Source: Enterococcus avium ATCC 14025
Lineage (GTDB): Bacteria; Bacillota; Bacilli; Lactobacillales; Enterococcaceae
Reading direction: 5' to 3'
Assembly (NCBI RefSeq): GCF_000406965.1
Contig: NZ_KE136357.1
Span: forward strand, 634,317-698,316
DNA: 64,000 nucleotides
Position 1 is the first letter of the stretch. Each line of letters starts with the position of its first letter. The notes under the pieces were generated by a model, which ran no database searches, was not told where the DNA came from, and worked only from the letters and a program-made list of their open reading frames with translations. Positions 18,028 through 28,319 of the stretch are shown in pieces. Position numbers and translations under genes: made by a program.

Positions 18028-19050
18028 TTAAATATTTGCTAACAACGGGCACTCGTTTTCCTCTGCAACGCCCACTTTTTGCATTTTCTGAACTCTTTTA
18101 CGATAAATCAAAGGAGAGATACGATATTTCTGTTTGAAGCGCTTACTAAAATAAGCAGAATCATTATAGCCGCATTGAAAAGCAATAGTTGTAATTGAAA
18201 GATTCGTTTGATACAAAAGAATCGCCGCCGTTGTTAAGCGCAAATCATTCAAATAGTGACTGTAGGACAAATCCGCAGCCTGAAAAACCTTTTGCAGTGT
18301 TCTGATCGAGATCTGGCAATAGGACGCAGTCTGCTCTAACGTTAACCCCGCATCCTGCAAATTTCTGCGCATAAAATCTGTTGCCACGATTAAAAGTTCA
18401 TTATAGTTTTCACTGGCTAAAAAGGGCTCCGCTTCTGGCAGCCAATCACAAAAAAGCTGAACGAAATGCTTTAACAGCACGCGATTCTCTTCTTCAGAAC
18501 AAGAAACAAATTGATCCGCAAGCTGAAAAATCATTTCCAACAACACCCGTCCCATTCCTTTTTCTGCACTAATAATTCGGCTAGACATCAAAGTGGGCAG
18601 CAGTCTTTTTGTCTGATAATCTTTTTGAATAAATAGATTAATCCCTTCAGTAGTTCTTTCTCTTTGATATCTGCTGGTTGCCTGCAAATCAAAAATTCCG
18701 ATGGTGTAATCCTTTAAGATGCTGGTCTTTTCTCCATTCGAATGACGTTCAAATCCCTTTTTGATAAAACGAAAACCTATATAATCATTTTGATCTTTTG
18801 AGCGACGAGTAAAAATTCCTTGCGAACGATCGACAATACTGTGGGTCAGCACCATGTGATCCAATTGATAAATTCTAGAGACAGACAGTGTTTCTTTGGG
18901 ACTATTAATCGTATATTGAAAGTTCAGTTGAGATAAACCATTCGAATAGTCCTGCGACTTAGAAAACTGAGAACAATGGACTCCTCGTTCTGTCATCGGC
19001 TCTTCCGCTCCCCTCGCGTAATAGTTATATTCCTCGGGCGCTAAAATCAT
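18028..19050 (-). CDS. AraC-family transcriptional regulator
   Basis: 340 residues. The C-terminal 100 residues hold two HTH motifs (LEQTASYCQISIRTLQKVF and ITTIAFQCGYNDSAYFSKRF) ending with the usual RISPLIYRKR. The N-terminal 220 residues are a sensor domain I do not recognise. It diverges from the flavin oxidoreductase gene, separated by about 165 bp, and is its likely activator. The effector is unknown. Confidence 0.87.
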   Translation of the reverse strand: MILAPEEYNYYARGAEEPMTERGVHCSQFSKSQDYSNGLSQLNFQYTINSPKETLSVSRIYQLDHMVLTHSIVDRSQGIFTRRSKDQNDYIGFRFIKKGFERHSNGEKTSILKDYTIGIFDLQATSRYQRERTTEGINLFIQKDYQTKRLLPTLMSSRIISAEKGMGRVLLEMIFQLADQFVSCSEEENRVLLKHFVQLFCDWLPEAEPFLASENYNELLIVATDFMRRNLQDAGLTLEQTASYCQISIRTLQKVFQAADLSYSHYLNDLRLTTAAILLYQTNLSITTIAFQCGYNDSAYFSKRFKQKYRISPLIYRKRVQKMQKVGVAEENECPLLANI

Positions 19051-19214
19051 AGTGAACTTCGTCAGATATTCTATACTTGAATTATACTATTTGTATAATA
19101 TTTCACAACTCCATTTAAAAAAGCGCTGCCTTGCTGTTTTGTGCTTCAATAATGCAGCCAAAGGATAGAACGCTTGAAAATATATCCATAAAAAAGAAAA
19201 GGAGGAATTATTGT

Positions 19215-21251
19215 ATGACGTCAAAATTTGAAAGTTTGTTTTCCCCTTTGAAAATTGGTCCTGTTGAAATTCCTAATCGGATCGCCATGATGCCTATGGG
19301 TGTCTTTTCCCCGCGCTTGCTGAATATGGAAACAATTGCTTATACCAAAGAAGGAGCCGACTACTACATCGAAAGAGCCAAAGGCGGCACAGGCTTGATC
19401 ATTACTGGCTTGATGCCGGTGGTAAACAATATGGGCTTTTGTATTCTAAGTAATCCTGAAGGTTATGTCAGAGATATGAAATATTTAATGGATGGTGTTC
19501 ATGAAGCTGGCGGGAAAGTATTTGTCCAACTAACGGCGTTGACTGGTCGTGCCAATCATGGTTTAGTCGGTATCTGCCCTGCTCCTGCATCCATCCAAAA
19601 CGTTTGGGACCCGACAAAAACCGATCGTGGCATGTCGAAAGAAGAAATCAAAGAATATATTGAAAACTTTGCCAAAGGAGCAAAATTGGTTCAAGAGGCT
19701 GGTGGTGACGGTGTTGAAATCCACGCGGTCCACGAAGGCTATCTGCTGGATCAATTCGCGATTTCCTTCTTTAACCGACGCACTGATGAATACGGCGGAT
19801 CGTTAGAAAATCGGCTGCGGATCATCAGAGAAATCGTTGAAGCTATCAAGGGTGCCTGCGGGCCGGACTTCCCTGTTTCAATGCGTTACAGTGTGAAAAG
19901 CTATGTCAAAGCCTTTAACCGCGGCGCGATTCCAGGAGAAGAATTTGAAGAAAGGGGCCGTGACTACGAAGAATCTTTCATTGTGGCAAAAAAATTAGAA
20001 GAATTCGGCTACGATATGCTGAACTGTGACAACGGCAGCTATGACTCCTGGTTCTGGGCTCATCCGCCAATGTATATGCCAAAAGCCTGCAATTTAGAAG
20101 ATGTGATGAAGGTCAAAGAGGTCGTTTCGATTCCAGTCGCTTGTGCCGGCAGATTTGATGATCCAGCATTAGCCGATCAGGTAATTGCCGAAGGAAAACT
20201 AGATATTATGGGGATGGGACGTCCATTATTGGCTGATCCATATGCGCCTGTGAAATTCTCCCAAGGTCGCTTAGACGATGTGCGCCCATGTATTTATTGT
20301 CATCAAGGCTGCTTGGGAAGGATTTTCCAATTCAAGGATATCTCCTGTGCAGTCAATCCAGCTTGTGGACGAGAAAAAAGCTATGCCTTAACTCCTGCTG
20401 CGAAAAAGAAAAAAATCTTAGTCGTTGGCGGCGGGCTTGGTGGGATGGAAGCGGCTCGCGTTGCGGCGATTCGCGGACACGCCGTTGATTTGTATGAAAA
20501 AACCGACCAGTTAGGCGGTGTATTTGTTGCTGCGGCAACGCCTGATTTCAAAGAGGATGATCGGCATTTACTGGATTGGTACAAGAAACAAATGAATGAT
20601 CTAATGATAAATATTCATCTGAACAGCGAGGTTTCACCTGAACAGACACAAACCTATGATGAAGTATTTGTTGCCACTGGTGCAAATGAACGCCGGTTAG
20701 ATACTCCAGGCTTTGACAGTGAGCGCGTGACCTACGCTATTGATGCCTTGCGCTACAAAGAAATCAACGGAGAAAACGTAATAGTGGTAGGCGGCGGCTT
20801 AACCGGCTGTGAAATCGCTTATGATTTAGCTAAAAAAGGGAAAAAGGTCACTATCATCGAAGCCAGCGAAACAATCTTGAATGCCTTTGGTTTGTCCGCT
20901 GCCAACTACAATATGATGATGGAGCTGTTAGATTACTACCAAGTAACTGTTTTGAAAAATTCAGTTGTTGATAAATTTGCCGATGGTACAGCGTATGTAA
21001 CAGAAACAGTCAAAAACTATCCAAATGTCGCAAATCGTGCGCAGCACATGTTTGCTCTCGGTGTTCAAGGAATGCCAAAGGCTCATGAGATTCCAGCCGA
21101 TAACATTATTATTTCTGTCGGCTACACTCCAGATGATGCGTTATATCAAGCAATTCAGGCAGACCATGTTCATTTGATTGGTGACGCGAAAAAACCGACA
21201 AATGTAATGGACGCCATTTGGGAAGCTTATGAAGCAGCAATGAATGTGTAA
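19215..21251 (+). CDS. Old-yellow-enzyme family NADH:flavin oxidoreductase with FAD/NAD domain (enoate or 2,4-dienoyl-CoA reductase type)
   Basis: 678 residues, three-part layout. An FMN-binding TIM barrel comes first (1-340; FSPLKIGPVEIPNRI, then FFNRRTDEYGGSLENR). A 4Fe-4S cysteine cluster follows (CIYCHQGCLG then C about 12 residues on), and then an FAD/NAD(P)-binding half with two glycine-rich loops (VVGGGLGGMEAA and VVGGGLTGCEIA). This is the architecture of enoate reductase, 2,4-dienoyl-CoA reductase and BaiCD/BaiH, which reduce activated C=C bonds. The ATG at 19215 has GGAGG nine bases upstream; the longer frame from 19131 lacks a site. Substrate not known; regulated probably by the divergent AraC protein. 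Confidence 0.88.
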   Translation: MTSKFESLFSPLKIGPVEIPNRIAMMPMGVFSPRLLNMETIAYTKEGADYYIERAKGGTGLIITGLMPVVNNMGFCILSNPEGYVRDMKYLMDGVHEAGGKVFVQLTALTGRANHGLVGICPAPASIQNVWDPTKTDRGMSKEEIKEYIENFAKGAKLVQEAGGDGVEIHAVHEGYLLDQFAISFFNRRTDEYGGSLENRLRIIREIVEAIKGACGPDFPVSMRYSVKSYVKAFNRGAIPGEEFEERGRDYEESFIVAKKLEEFGYDMLNCDNGSYDSWFWAHPPMYMPKACNLEDVMKVKEVVSIPVACAGRFDDPALADQVIAEGKLDIMGMGRPLLADPYAPVKFSQGRLDDVRPCIYCHQGCLGRIFQFKDISCAVNPACGREKSYALTPAAKKKKILVVGGGLGGMEAARVAAIRGHAVDLYEKTDQLGGVFVAAATPDFKEDDRHLLDWYKKQMNDLMINIHLNSEVSPEQTQTYDEVFVATGANERRLDTPGFDSERVTYAIDALRYKEINGENVIVVGGGLTGCEIAYDLAKKGKKVTIIEASETILNAFGLSAANYNMMMELLDYYQVTVLKNSVVDKFADGTAYVTETVKNYPNVANRAQHMFALGVQGMPKAHEIPADNIIISVGYTPDDALYQAIQADHVHLIGDAKKPTNVMDAIWEAYEAAMNV

Positions 21252-21257
21252 TTAAAC

Positions 21258-21292
21258 GTTAAAAGGGAAGCTGCAATGACTTCCCTTTTAAC
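21258..21292. terminator. Bidirectional terminator between oxidoreductase and phosphatase genes
   Basis: A perfect 13-bp stem GTTAAAAGGGAAG/CTTCCCTTTTAAC lies between two convergent genes. Confidence 0.88.
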
Positions 21293-21294
21293 AT

Positions 21295-22113
21295 TTATTT
21301 TTCGTTTGTTCCAGCTTCTGCGTAGGCTGTATTTCCAACTTCTTTTACTTTGAACTTCCCATCTTTATAAACGATTTTGGTAACACTGGCATTCGCTAGC
21401 TGACCGCCTTCTGGAGTTTCCTCTGTCATATTCGAGATCATTGATAATATAGACATTCCATGGGCAACAACGAGAACATTTCCGCCTCCATCTTCGGCAG
21501 TTTCCTCAGCAATTTCTGTTAGTTCCTTTTGCATCCGTTGTCTAACACCGTCCCACTCTTCAGACATCCCCGATTTATCGATTTTTTTCAACGCACTCAG
21601 CATTTCTGGAACAGTGGCTTCTCCAGAACTGATAGCTTTCATGAAGTCTTCATATGAATTATAGCCTAATTCTTTTCCAGCATCTCCCCACATCACTTCA
21701 TCGTGTTCGCCTTCATAGGACCCAAAACAAACTTCTCGCAAATTTTTACTTTCTTTCACTTGAAGATCAGATTGTCCATTATTTTTAAGCGCTAGTCTTG
21801 CAGTCTCACGTGCACGGCCAGCATCGCTTGAATATGCTGATTTAAAGGTAATCTTCTTTTCCTTCAACCCTTTCCCTAGTTGTTCGGCAACCTTCACACC
21901 GTCATCAGTCAACGGTGTATCTGACCAGCCTTGCGCCCGATGGACCGTATTAAACATAGTCTTTCCATGACGTGTCACGTATAACACTACTTCGTCAGTT
22001 TTGTCTGTACTCGCATTTGAAACGCTTGTCTTGGCTCCACTGGTACTACAGCCAGTCAGCATCAATAAAATGATCGCCAACAAACTAAAAATCCCTTTGA
22101 AATTCTTACGCAT
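21295..22113 (-). CDS. Lipoprotein of the histidine phosphatase (phosphoglycerate mutase-like) family
   Basis: 272 residues. A lipoprotein signal peptide ends at LTGC (C22), so the enzyme should be tethered outside the membrane. The catalytic RHG is at 48-50 (VTRHGKTMFNT), followed by AQGWSDTPLT, and VVAHG lies near the C-terminus, as in the branch-1 family. The likely job is phosphate release from an extracellular ester. It is preceded by a RAT/terminator leader of the bgl type, so it probably belongs to the beta-glucoside regulon together with the 6-phospho-beta-glucosidase gene upstream. Confidence 0.85.
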   Translation of the reverse strand: MRKNFKGIFSLLAIILLMLTGCSTSGAKTSVSNASTDKTDEVVLYVTRHGKTMFNTVHRAQGWSDTPLTDDGVKVAEQLGKGLKEKKITFKSAYSSDAGRARETARLALKNNGQSDLQVKESKNLREVCFGSYEGEHDEVMWGDAGKELGYNSYEDFMKAISSGEATVPEMLSALKKIDKSGMSEEWDGVRQRMQKELTEIAEETAEDGGGNVLVVAHGMSILSMISNMTEETPEGGQLANASVTKIVYKDGKFKVKEVGNTAYAEAGTNEK

Positions 22114-22207
22114 TTCTTTTTTCTCTCCTTACATGGCTAATTGATTTTTATCACTAATAGTTTCCAATAGAATGAATGTCCCACTTCTTCCCCCTCTCCA
22201 AAAAAGA

Positions 22208-22279
22208 AAACCCGATGACGGCACGACAAATAAGCGTACACATCATCAGGTTTAGCTTGCACATAGACAATCACTATCC
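22208..22279 (-). promoter_or_regulatory. RAT antiterminator site plus terminator upstream of the lipoprotein phosphatase
   Basis: On the minus strand GGATAGTGATTG...GCAAGCTAAACC (22279 to 22249) fits the ribonucleic antiterminator (RAT) consensus of the BglG/LicT family. It overlaps a terminator with stem AAACCYGATGA/TCATCRGGTTT (22243-22253 with 22208-22218) ending in TTTTC. When an active BglG-type protein binds the RAT, the terminator cannot form. It is nearly the same as the leader at 23.8 kb, so both genes should respond to the same antiterminator. Confidence 0.75.
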
Positions 22280-22339
22280 ATCAGAAATTATTAATTAACA
22301 CGAATTTTTCAGCAGTCCTAAATAAGACCTGAGTAAAAA

Positions 22340-23773
<1,434 letters not shown>

Positions 23774-23811
23774 TCATTTAAATTTGGTGTAATTACAGCC
23801 TAAAAACGCCA

Positions 23812-23887
23812 AAAACCTGTCGACAAATAAGCGTTCCTCACGCTTGATTTATCAACAGGTTTAGCTTGCTAAATGCAATCACTATCC
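23812..23887 (-). promoter_or_regulatory. RAT antiterminator site plus terminator upstream of bglA
   Basis: The RAT reads GGATAGTGATTGC...GCAAGCTAAACC on the minus strand (23887 to 23858). It overlaps a long terminator stem (AAACCTGT and complement, 23812-23863) with a T-tail. Relative to the classic RAT (ACTGC/GCAGG) the stem is changed on both sides to ATTGC/GCAAG, a compensating change that supports real RNA structure. Confidence 0.8.
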
Positions 23888-23910
23888 ATTTGATTATTCT
23901 TCTAAAAAGA

Positions 23911-23940
23911 ATTATAGCACTTCGCTTTTCAAAAATGCAA
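23911..23940 (-). promoter_or_regulatory. Promoter of bglA
   Basis: TTGCAT (23935-23940) and TATAAT (23911-23916) lie 18 bp apart on the minus strand, 24 bp before the RAT. AAAAAAGCGTTTGCAT across the -35 is a weak cre-like match. Confidence 0.65.
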
Positions 23941-23954
23941 ACGCTTTTTTGCTA

Positions 23955-24701
23955 TTAGTTATTAAAAAAACGCTTTTGCATATCAGCCACCTGCTTTTTC
24001 AGTTCACAGGCATTGGATTTAGCCTTTTCCAATGAATCAATCAGGTTATCGCAAGCGGTAATAATGCTGTCATCTGGATCTAACGGGTTCAATAATCGCT
24101 TGATATCCTGCTTTTCTTGATCAATCGCATTCAGCATACGCAGAATCGCCGCCAAAGAATACTTCGCTGATCGTAGGGTTCGAATAATCTTCAAACGCTT
24201 GATATCCTCACCATCATAGACACGATAGTTATTTTTACTTCTTTTAATTGTCAGCAATCCGTTACGCTCCCAGTTTCGCAGAGCCTCAGAAGTAACGCCT
24301 AAATACTCGGCAGTTTCTCGACGTGTGAAACAAACAGCATCTTCTTCAGCTTTTCCAGCCAGAATATCTTCTACTACATGAATCACGTCGTTTGCATTCG
24401 CGATCTCCTGATCCACCAATTTCAAATAGCGATCCAACAGCGATTGTGCTTCGGCAAAATCATAACGAGCCACAGCCTTGACCATATCAACCATCAAAAT
24501 TCGCAGCCCTGATTGCAGGACTTCAATCTGAAAGGCAACCTGGGCAATTTTGATCGTCTCAATATGATAATCGGTAAACACACGATAGCCGTTGGCGGCT
24601 CTAGGAGGAATAGGAATCAGCCCCCATTCCTCGTAGCGGCGAATCGTGTTAGGATGCAGCCCGACAATAGCGGCTACTTCGGAAGTGCGATAGGTTTTCA
24701 T
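23955..24701 (-). CDS. Regulator with two MerR-type HTH domains
   Basis: 248 residues. The first MerR motif is at 3-70 (RTSEVAAIVGLHPNTIRRYEEWGLIP ... NGYRVFTDYHIE). A second, complete one is at about 124-190 (TRRETAEYLGVTSEALRNWERNGLL ... NNYRVYDGEDIKRL). A short coiled-coil tail follows (about 215-245). Normal MerR proteins carry one HTH and act as dimers; two in one chain could read a full site as a monomer. Its ATG overlaps the stop of the HelD-like gene (ATGA), so the two are translationally coupled. Targets and effector unknown. Confidence 0.85.
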   Translation of the reverse strand: MKTYRTSEVAAIVGLHPNTIRRYEEWGLIPIPPRAANGYRVFTDYHIETIKIAQVAFQIEVLQSGLRILMVDMVKAVARYDFAEAQSLLDRYLKLVDQEIANANDVIHVVEDILAGKAEEDAVCFTRRETAEYLGVTSEALRNWERNGLLTIKRSKNNYRVYDGEDIKRLKIIRTLRSAKYSLAAILRMLNAIDQEKQDIKRLLNPLDPDDSIITACDNLIDSLEKAKSNACELKKQVADMQKRFFNN

Positions 24702-26683
24702 TGAAAATCCTTTCCATCATTTATTAAAAGCGTTAGCTCATGCAGAGCTCTCGAACAGCTGGTGTAAAGCAGTGTACTTTTTTGTGTCAGTTGACTCGAA
24801 CGGATATCCGGCAAAATAACCTGATCAAATTCCAACCCTTTGGCAAATTGTGTAGTGGTTACGATAATGCCTTCCGCAATCTTTTTTGTATTTTTTTCAA
24901 AGCGAATCAGCTGTTCGTCGGGAAAATCGGCCTCAAGCCTTTCTACTTCCTGCCAGTTCTGACAAATTATACCACAAGATTTGAACGTACTTGCTTTAAA
25001 ATCGGCCAGCTTTTGCGCGAGCATGTTCTTACTATACTCAAGCACTTCAACTTCCTTGCCGTGACGCTGTACCGGCTGAATCTCCTCCTCGTCAATAAAA
25101 CGTTTGGCGAAATTCATGATCTCAAAGCTAGAGCGATAACTAGTCTGAAACTTCAATAATCGTGATTGTGGCAGATTTTTTTGAACTTCTGCTAGAAAAT
25201 TTGAATCACTTGCAATCAACGACTGATGAATGTCTCCGCAAATCGTTTTCGGGCACGGAAACAGGCGCTCGAGCGTCACTAACTGCAGCAAGGAGTAATC
25301 CTGCATCTCATCAATTACTAAATGCTGAATCTGTTTGTTCGGCTTAATCCCGGCAATCATTAATTTGAAGAATAAATAGGGAAATAGATCCGAATAATTG
25401 ATGCGATTTTTTTCAGACGCATGCTCCAAGTGATTCGTGGCTAGAAAGTGATAATAATCCGACAAACTTCCGATAGTATTGAGACGTTTCTTGAAAAGCT
25501 GTTCGAGCGTTTTGGCAAAGGATTCACGACTTATTTCTGAAACACGTTCGCTTAAAAGCTTCGTAATTTCTTGAATCAGTTCGACGAGACTCTTTTCTGA
25601 TTGCTGATCAACGAAGCGTTTGATTTCTGCTGCTGAAATATGATAATTGTCAAGCTTAATTTCTGCTGAATACAGTCGTGCCTTCAATTGTTCAAGATGC
25701 GTTTGAAGCAGCTCGTAGAATTCCCTAGACTGCTTATATTTGTAGTTTTCAGCCTGTTTGGAATTGGGATTTTCTAGTGCTGCCTTCAATTCGTCGTGGC
25801 GATCGGACACCTGATATTTTTCTTCAATAAACATGGTGCCTAATTTGACAATGTCAATTTGCGGCAGCTCTTCTTCACCTAATTCTGGCAAAACTGTTGC
25901 GATGTAATCCGCGAATACTTGATTAGGCGAGACAATCAGAATATCAGAAGCATCCAGCTCCTCTTTTTTCTGATAAAGCAAATAGGCCATCCGATGAAGC
26001 GCGATAGAAGTTTTCCCTGATCCGGCTACCCCTTGAATAATCAAATTTTTAGTTTTCGTGTCTCTGATCGCCTGATTCTGTTCCTTTTGAATCGTGTGAA
26101 TGATGGTTTTCATTTCATTGGAGGTACTCTTCCCCAGCTCTCGCATCAGAAGCTCATCATTGATGGCATCATTTGTATCTACTACAAAGCTGATCGCGCC
26201 ATTTTTAATTTCAAATTGTCGTTTCAAACGTAATTGACCGTAAAATTTGCGTTGATGGGATTCGTAATAGGCCTCACCAAGCGAAAAATCATAATAAAGC
26301 GAAGAAATTGGTGCCCGCCAATCATAGATCAGCTGTTCTCCATAGCGATCCGCAAATCCATATCGACCAATGTAAAAGTCCTCTACCTCCTCTTCATCGT
26401 CAAATTGAAATGCAATTTTACTGAAGTAAGGAGTTTGCTTTTGATAGTTCAGTTTCTTTAATACATTTGCCTCTAAAACACTTCGGCTATCAAGAAATTT
26501 TAAATTTTGCTGGTGATTATAAACCTCATATTTATCTAGCTCATTTTTGTAATCAATTGTATAATGCTTCAACTCTTTATAATTGTCTTCATTGGTGTTC
26601 AGGGCAGCCTCAACCTCTGTGATTTTTTGTTTAAGCTGGTGCGTCACTTCTGCTAAATAGTTCTTTTCAGTAGTCGTGTCCAT
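24698..26683 (-). CDS. HelD-like superfamily 1 helicase (RNA polymerase-associated)
   Basis: 661 residues. An N-terminal coiled coil (about 5-60) is followed by a region typical of HelD (WRAPISSLYYDF at about 122-133), a Walker A motif GVAGSGKT (218-225) followed by SIALHRMAYLLY, and motif II as VIDEMQDYS. HelD proteins remove or recycle stalled RNA polymerase. Those I know are about 740-780 residues, so this is a somewhat short version. RBS GGGGAGG precedes the ATG. It is cotranscribed with the double-MerR regulator through a four-base overlap, an unusual partner for this enzyme. Confidence 0.85.
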   Translation of the reverse strand: MDTTTEKNYLAEVTHQLKQKITEVEAALNTNEDNYKELKHYTIDYKNELDKYEVYNHQQNLKFLDSRSVLEANVLKKLNYQKQTPYFSKIAFQFDDEEEVEDFYIGRYGFADRYGEQLIYDWRAPISSLYYDFSLGEAYYESHQRKFYGQLRLKRQFEIKNGAISFVVDTNDAINDELLMRELGKSTSNEMKTIIHTIQKEQNQAIRDTKTKNLIIQGVAGSGKTSIALHRMAYLLYQKKEELDASDILIVSPNQVFADYIATVLPELGEEELPQIDIVKLGTMFIEEKYQVSDRHDELKAALENPNSKQAENYKYKQSREFYELLQTHLEQLKARLYSAEIKLDNYHISAAEIKRFVDQQSEKSLVELIQEITKLLSERVSEISRESFAKTLEQLFKKRLNTIGSLSDYYHFLATNHLEHASEKNRINYSDLFPYLFFKLMIAGIKPNKQIQHLVIDEMQDYSLLQLVTLERLFPCPKTICGDIHQSLIASDSNFLAEVQKNLPQSRLLKFQTSYRSSFEIMNFAKRFIDEEEIQPVQRHGKEVEVLEYSKNMLAQKLADFKASTFKSCGIICQNWQEVERLEADFPDEQLIRFEKNTKKIAEGIIVTTTQFAKGLEFDQVILPDIRSSQLTQKSTLLYTSCSRALHELTLLINDGKDFQ

Positions 26684-27137
26684 CTAATCCTCCCCTTTCA
26701 TCAGACCTCATCTTAACAAACTCCAACAGGGTTGGTGTTATAGTGGAGGGTTTGAAAATAAAAAAACACCAGAAAATAGACTTATTGGTTAATGACAAGT
26801 GATTATATGATAAATAATTAATGACTGAATGAATGGTATAAATTCTAAACCATTGTTAAAACGCACCGCAGGTCAATAAAAAACAGACCTAAAATCGTCA
26901 TAGATCTGCTTCGCTTCATTTTTAATTAATTGCCTATCAAGGTAAATACGGATGCAGAAAACATCGGTGGCTATAGGCATGATGAGTAGTCCTATAATTA
27001 TGAATAAATAATTGATTTTAAGCTATTTGTGCTCCTCTTCTAACAGCTACAAAATTAGACACGCAAATAAGCGATCACTCAACCATGCGACTCGCCAATT
27101 TATTTTTTCTTCGACTTGGATGAACACCAACGTTGGA
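26684..27137. other. Mostly empty intergenic region between HelD and DUF2922-like genes
   Basis: Holds a leftward terminator at 26876-26908. A second AGAGGAGCAC (revcomp of about 27030-27039) resembles the RBS region of the 27.1-kb gene but leads into a stop-rich frame, and a 35-codon frame from about 27 kb has only a weak RBS. It could be the remnant of a duplicated small gene. Nothing else recognised. Confidence 0.4.
26876..26908 (-). terminator. Leftward terminator
   Basis: CAGAYCTA (revcomp of 26901-26908) pairs with TAGRTCTG (26884-26891), followed by TTTTTTATT on the minus strand. Probably ends the transcript of the DUF2922-like gene. Confidence 0.65.
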
Positions 27138-27773
27138 TTATTGATTCCTATGTTTTTTGAAGCGCTCTAACAGTTTTCGTTTTGTTTTGTTGATTTTTTT
27201 CTTTTGTTCTATCTGTGTACTGTTCTTTTTAGTTGTAGCATCAGGCTTAGAGGACGTTTCATTTACGGAAGTCTCCACTGGTTCGGACGAATCCGTTTTT
27301 TCACTAGTCTCTTCATAGTATAGTTCTTCCAAAAGAGCTTCTTCTGGCAAAATATTTGCAAACATTGCCTGCAATTCTTTATCAGACATAGCGGTAAGAT
27401 CCAGTCCTCGTGGTAAAACGACCTCTATTTGTTTGATCCCATCACCGGCTTCTTCGGTAACCTTCATGGTTATACCTTCTTCGATATCCGAAACGTCAGC
27501 TTGATTCCCTGCTGGAATTTGGGCAGACTCCTCCGTGGCATCCATTATTCCGGCTGTTACATCGAAAATTTGCTTCTCAGTCATTTCTACAAATTTCCCG
27601 CTAACAACCTTTTGGAATAGCTTCACTCCATCTTTTTCGAATAAGTTTAATTTAGTCATTTTTTCTAATAAAGCTTTGATCTCATCGACAGATTTATTGG
27701 GATCGGTATTTTTGAATTTCCAGCGATGATTTTTTCCTTCACTATTTTCAAATACGACAATTAACATGCGCAT
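27138..27773 (-). CDS. DUF2922-like protein with basic C-terminal tail
   Basis: 211 residues, start ATG at 27773 eight bases after GAGGAG. The first 75 residues (MLIVVFENSEGKNHRWKFKN ... LNLFEKDGVKLF) look like DUF2922, small beta-strand-rich proteins common in lactobacilli and enterococci with no known function. The rest is acidic (EEALLEELYYEE) and then a Thr/Ser/Asn linker and a Lys/Arg-rich tail (KKKINKTKRKLLERFKKH). No signal peptide or membrane helix. The promoter carries a good cre-like site. The domain call is tentative. Confidence 0.6.
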   Translation of the reverse strand: MRMLIVVFENSEGKNHRWKFKNTDPNKSVDEIKALLEKMTKLNLFEKDGVKLFQKVVSGKFVEMTEKQIFDVTAGIMDATEESAQIPAGNQADVSDIEEGITMKVTEEAGDGIKQIEVVLPRGLDLTAMSDKELQAMFANILPEEALLEELYYEETSEKTDSSEPVETSVNETSSKPDATTKKNSTQIEQKKKINKTKRKLLERFKKHRNQ

Positions 27774-28319
27774 CAATCGTGCTCCTCTCAGGCTATTCTT
27801 TTTATAGGTATTTCCGGCTAAGCAATAAAGTTATAGTTAAAGCTATTTTAAAAGATAAGGATCGTTCCTTTTCATAGCTAAACAATTTCTACAGACACAC
27901 CTTTTCTACTAACAAATAAAATTTAATACCAACCTGTAAACGTTGTCAACGGCATAATTTTTTTATGTCTACTAATAAGAGTGATTCACAAGTGAACAAG
28001 AGTGAACTGGAGATGTCCATCTGAAAATAGAGAAAAAGAAAATTTTTTTTGATTATTAAAGTTAAAAAAATAAGAAAATCATTTTCAAAAAAATGCGTAC
28101 TCTAAAAGCTAATTGCCTATTCTTCTGGCTTGTTCATTACAAACAGTCTAATCGTTACCGTTCATTCGCAAAAAAAATGCTGACACGAATTCTTCCCTTC
28201 TGCTGTACTTGGCGTTGTATGACAGCCTATTCTCCCGGTTTAGTATGAGCCCTAAAAAAGTAATGCACTGCCAGATTCAATTTGATACTATTTAGATAAT
28301 GAATAATTGGAGGGCTAAA
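27774..28319. other. Intergenic region with cre-like site and leftward promoter
   Basis: On the minus strand TTGACA (27944-27949) and TTAAAT (27921-27926) lie 17 bp apart. CTGTAAACGTTGTCAA (27934-27949) matches the CcpA cre consensus at all fixed positions except the first. The rest, to 28319, is A/T-rich with no gene I can support. Confidence 0.5.

Noticed and set aside
20288-20584. Three short frames inside the oxidoreductase gene
   Set aside because: They overlap one strong coding frame, lack RBS and have no domain signals.
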